The position numbers and the translations under genes were made by a program. From Chitinophaga tropicalis (GTDB taxonomy: Bacteria; Bacteroidota; Bacteroidia; Chitinophagales; Chitinophagaceae), in contig NZ_WRXN01000002.1 in assembly GCF_009758205.1 (NCBI RefSeq), positions 124,001-188,000 on the forward strand: a DNA stretch of 64,000 nt, in the 5' to 3' direction. Below, in pieces: positions 62,401 to 64,000 of this stretch (position 1 is the first letter of the stretch; every line of letters begins with the position of its first letter). The notes below the pieces were generated by a model. That model made no database searches, was not told the origin of the DNA, and saw only the letters and a list, made by a program, of their open reading frames with translations.

Positions 62401-62489
62401 TCGGCAATTCCAATACACAGATAGGGGTAGATAACCTCGTATATCCCACGGCACGCTCTTTCCTGCTGGGCATACAGGCTGGTTTCTGA
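59472..62489 (+). CDS. SusC/RagA-type TonB-linked outer-membrane protein
   Basis: 1,005 residues. Signal peptide (MMKLIFSLLGIFPILLTPVI, to ALSQQ), carboxypeptidase-like beta domain (about 27-105), the GEVVVVGYGTQQK motif, a plug with the SusC signature ASATAIYGARGANGVVLITT (about 215-235), and a 22-strand barrel ending SFLLGIQAGF. It imports glycan pieces with the SusD lipoprotein encoded 34 bp downstream. Regulated probably by the divergent LacI protein; one operator overlaps codons 8-14. The enzymes of the locus lie outside the window. Confidence 0.95.
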   Translation: MMKLIFSLLGIFPILLTPVIALSQQQIVKGRVTAAENNEPLVGVTVRVKNTSTGTVTRTDGTYSLPVNQTDAVLVFTFTGYTTAETPLGGKPILDMALQPGQKELGEVVVVGYGTQQKANIAGSIASVKTAELKQTPVSNVVQGLQGRVAGVQVTQNSAAPGGNISMRIRGVNSINGTSEPLYVIDGVQLSNSGGVNDISSLSLINPNDIESVAVLKDASATAIYGARGANGVVLITTKRGKAGKTLVTYDGYYGIQKNTRQMAMMNAAEFAALENEVYKTNVYPDPAALGEGINWQDLIFRDAPIQSHQVGVSGGNERTQFAMSGNYFKQEGIIVSSDFTRYSFRLNFDHRISNMLKAGASLFTSYVINHRIPSASTSIDAGAVNASVLGAAMGAPPTLKPYKDDGSIWPFGDQMDGRYREVVNPLGLASILDRDKTSRTLGSLYAEFTPVKGLSYRASFNPVISGTLNDYYSPRYIMNSGDLASGGGTARKINSNTIVLLHESVLTYETRIKKHALKFTGVFATQTNNNNSNKIEASNFPNDATLNEAMQLATDHTVTSSRSKDRLDSYMGRINYGFRDKYLLDLIARVDGSSKFGANNKYGFFPAAAIAWRASEEPFVRSISAISNLKFRFSYGLTGNAGAIDPYKSLSLQGTSGLYYFEHAPVTGIKVSGIANNGLKWERSVQADLGFELGLWKDRVNITGDIYHKKTNDLLFVKKLPGSSGYNEVTGNFASLENRGVELSVDAVVLDSKVKWSVAGNISVNRNKLLGLADNVNEYTVSNYQVLKIGEPLGLFKTYVFDGIYQQGETVMDGSGSRIGGVKVKDLNKDGIISADDQKIIGNATPSFTYGFATNLSYRNFDFSAFFSGIQGNKVYNLIRYTFENPLGSRNMFKALVNRWSETNPGNEYVSGYQGGRIPLTDRFMENGSFLRCKNITLGYRLPAIKGISSARIYVSANNLFTITNYTGYDPEVNTFGNSNTQIGVDNLVYPTARSFLLGIQAGF
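59495..59512. promoter_or_regulatory. third LacI-type operator, inside the susC coding region
   Basis: ATTGGGAATTTTCCCAAT at codons 8-14 of susC has arms ATTGGGAA/TTCCCAAT and contains the same TGGGA-N4-TCCCA pattern. Its centre is 169 bp from the nearest upstream operator, about 16 helical turns, a spacing suited to a repression loop. Confidence 0.65.
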
Positions 62490-62523
62490 TATACGCTATG
62501 CTGTCACTTTCAAACGTTATTAC

Positions 62524-64000
62524 ATGAAGAACTATATTAAATATTTAGGATGTCTGCTCATGCTCGGCTGCTTCTCCTGCCGGCTGGATGAAACAGTATA
62601 TTCCTCCATTTATACTGATAACTTCTATTCAACTGCTGAAGATGCAGAAGCCGCACTGGCAGCAGTTTATAGCGAGCTGGCCGACCTTTACGGCGGCCCC
62701 GCCGCTCTCCTGGTACCCGATTTCAGCGCAGACCAGGTATATCCCCGCCCCGTTGTGGGAAGGGACGTATATACCCTCTTCAGCTACGATGCGGCCTATA
62801 GCGTAGCCGTAAGCTATGGTCGCTCCTTTGAATCGCCCATTGATATATGGAACAACTGTTACACTGGTATAGAAAACGCCAACTGGATACTGACCAAAGT
62901 ACCCAATACCAACATGAGCAATACCAAACGCAAAAAGGAGATCCTGGGTGAAGCATTCTTCCTGAGGGCCTACTTCCACTGGTTCCTGACAAAGAACTTT
63001 GGCGACATCGTGATCAGGACAAAGGCCAGTCATACACTGGAAGACGCCTATACAGAAAAGAGCAGTAAAGCTGATGTATATAAACAGATCTACCTGGACC
63101 TGGATTCTGCTATAGCCTCGCTGCCCGATTACAGCCCGGCTCTTATAAAAGGAAGGCCATCTAAACAGGCGGCGCAAGCGCTCTATGCCAAGGCAGCTCT
63201 CTACGGCGAAAACTGGACGCTGGCACTTGCCCAGGCAAAAGCAGCATTGAACAGCGGTACCGGGATAGGACTGATGGATAATGTACTGGACGTCTACAAC
63301 CCGGCAAAGGAAGACAACGCCAGGAAGGAGAACCTCTGGGCATTTGAAGCAGAGTCTGTCATAAATGGCCGTGCCTCCCAGATAACCAGTCTTTACGGCC
63401 CCCGTAACAGCAATGGCCCGGCATATGCCACCACTTCCTATGGCTCCATGTTTGCTTATCAAGCATTCTATAACTCTTTTGATCCGAAAGATAAACGCCG
63501 CCAGCTGCTGGACACTACTTATATTGACCGGCAGGGAAAACTGGTACATCAGGCAGACATCACGCCCATTACCCGTCAGGGAGTACTGGTAAAAAAGTAT
63601 ATGGACCCGAACTCTATAGCAGGCAGGCACGCTACCAATATCCAGCTGTTAAGAGTGGCAGATATATACCTGGTGGCTGCCGAAGCAGAGGCCCGGCTGA
63701 ATGGAGCTACGGCAGATGCCTATATGTATATCAACACCGTAAGAAAACGCGCAGGGCTCGATGATCTGCAACCAGGCCTGGCACAGGACCCTTTCATCGC
63801 CGCCGTCCTGCAGGAACGCAGCTGGGAACTGTTTGCGGAAGGAGACCGCTGGTACGACCTCACACGTACCAACACGTTCCTCACAGTCATTCCAACAGCT
63901 GTAAACGATGTCTTCCCGGCAAGACGCCCACAGGCCAGGAACAGGTATTTTCCAATACCTCAGGATGAGATCAACGCTAATAATAAACTGGAACAAAACC
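62524..64000 (+). CDS. SusD/RagB-family lipoprotein (3' end outside window)
   Basis: 492 codons are visible and the gene runs off the right edge, probably only a few residues before its end (FPIPQDEINANNKLEQN is the usual C-terminal motif). Lipobox MLGCFSC near residues 13-19. The TPR-like SusD fold is recognisable from EILGEAFFLRAYFHWFLTKN, LLRVADIYLVAAEAEARLNG and VLQERSWELFAEGDRWYDLT. It caps the SusC channel at the cell surface and binds the glycan. It lies 34 bp behind susC in the same operon. Confidence 0.95.
   Translation, partial: MKNYIKYLGCLLMLGCFSCRLDETVYSSIYTDNFYSTAEDAEAALAAVYSELADLYGGPAALLVPDFSADQVYPRPVVGRDVYTLFSYDAAYSVAVSYGRSFESPIDIWNNCYTGIENANWILTKVPNTNMSNTKRKKEILGEAFFLRAYFHWFLTKNFGDIVIRTKASHTLEDAYTEKSSKADVYKQIYLDLDSAIASLPDYSPALIKGRPSKQAAQALYAKAALYGENWTLALAQAKAALNSGTGIGLMDNVLDVYNPAKEDNARKENLWAFEAESVINGRASQITSLYGPRNSNGPAYATTSYGSMFAYQAFYNSFDPKDKRRQLLDTTYIDRQGKLVHQADITPITRQGVLVKKYMDPNSIAGRHATNIQLLRVADIYLVAAEAEARLNGATADAYMYINTVRKRAGLDDLQPGLAQDPFIAAVLQERSWELFAEGDRWYDLTRTNTFLTVIPTAVNDVFPARRPQARNRYFPIPQDEINANNKLEQN

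Noticed and set aside
62629..63630. A 333-codon open frame on the minus strand inside the SusD gene
   Set aside because: It is the shadow of a very clear SusD coding region, with unlikely Cys- and Tyr-rich composition and no family features.

Overview
The window comes from a Bacteroidota genome, most likely family Chitinophagaceae (Chitinophaga-like). Supporting signs are type IX secretion (T9SS) sorting domains of both type A and type B, a SprF/PorP protein, SusC/SusD pairs, a FecI-type sigma factor with FecR, a HYC_CC_PP protein, and promoters of the Bacteroidota TAnnTTTG type with little Shine-Dalgarno signal. No rRNA, tRNA, CRISPR array or complete insertion sequence was seen.

Layout. 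1-2300 (minus strand): a FecR anti-sigma gene cut by the left edge, its ECF sigma factor, a small unknown gene, and a candidate structured RNA of about 170 nt. 2500-5400: a lipoprotein, a tandem NUMOD4 protein with degenerate HNH regions, and an unknown basic-N-terminus protein. 5691-9446: a LysR regulator divergent from an MFS transporter plus dienelactone hydrolase, then a convergent methyltransferase. 9522-11126: an AraC regulator and a Nudix-fold regulator without catalytic glutamates. These face a glycan operon (11454-20294) of TonB receptor, GH106-like glycosidase, GH3 glycosidase and a LolA-like periplasmic protein, coupled by overlapping stop/start codons.

20300-35755 is a copper (or silver) handling island: an HMA-AraC fusion regulator, a flavin/2Fe-2S reductase, a CxxC chaperone, a CPH-type P1B ATPase with a His-rich tail, a HYC_CC_PP protein, a periplasmic HMA protein, and a long operon with a CusA pump split in two ORFs, TolC, two CusB adaptors, two DUF3347 lipoproteins and a haem-binding protein. 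Inside it sits an NmrA/HxlR divergent pair. Four promoters in the island carry AT-rich direct repeats 21 bp apart, with the inner repeat always exactly 36 bp upstream of the -7 TTTG (TTTA in one). This looks like the binding site of the fusion regulator and would define its regulon. It is the strongest new signal in the window.

36149-57722 holds two giant T9SS cargo genes, 11.3 kb and 7.3 kb. The first has five jelly-roll-like modules and 24 exact-length 225-bp Ig-like repeats and ends in a type A sorting domain. The second has Calx-beta domains and 13 DUF11-type repeats in alternating 891-bp dimers and ends in a type B (gliding-associated) domain. SprF/PorP and an OmpA/PD40 protein follow it. 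57826-64000 has a DUF4242 protein, a LacI regulator, and a divergent SusC/SusD pair (SusD cut by the right edge). Three TGGGA-N4-TCCCA operators lie here, one of them inside the susC signal-peptide codons.

All functions are read from sequence motifs by eye. No database search was run.
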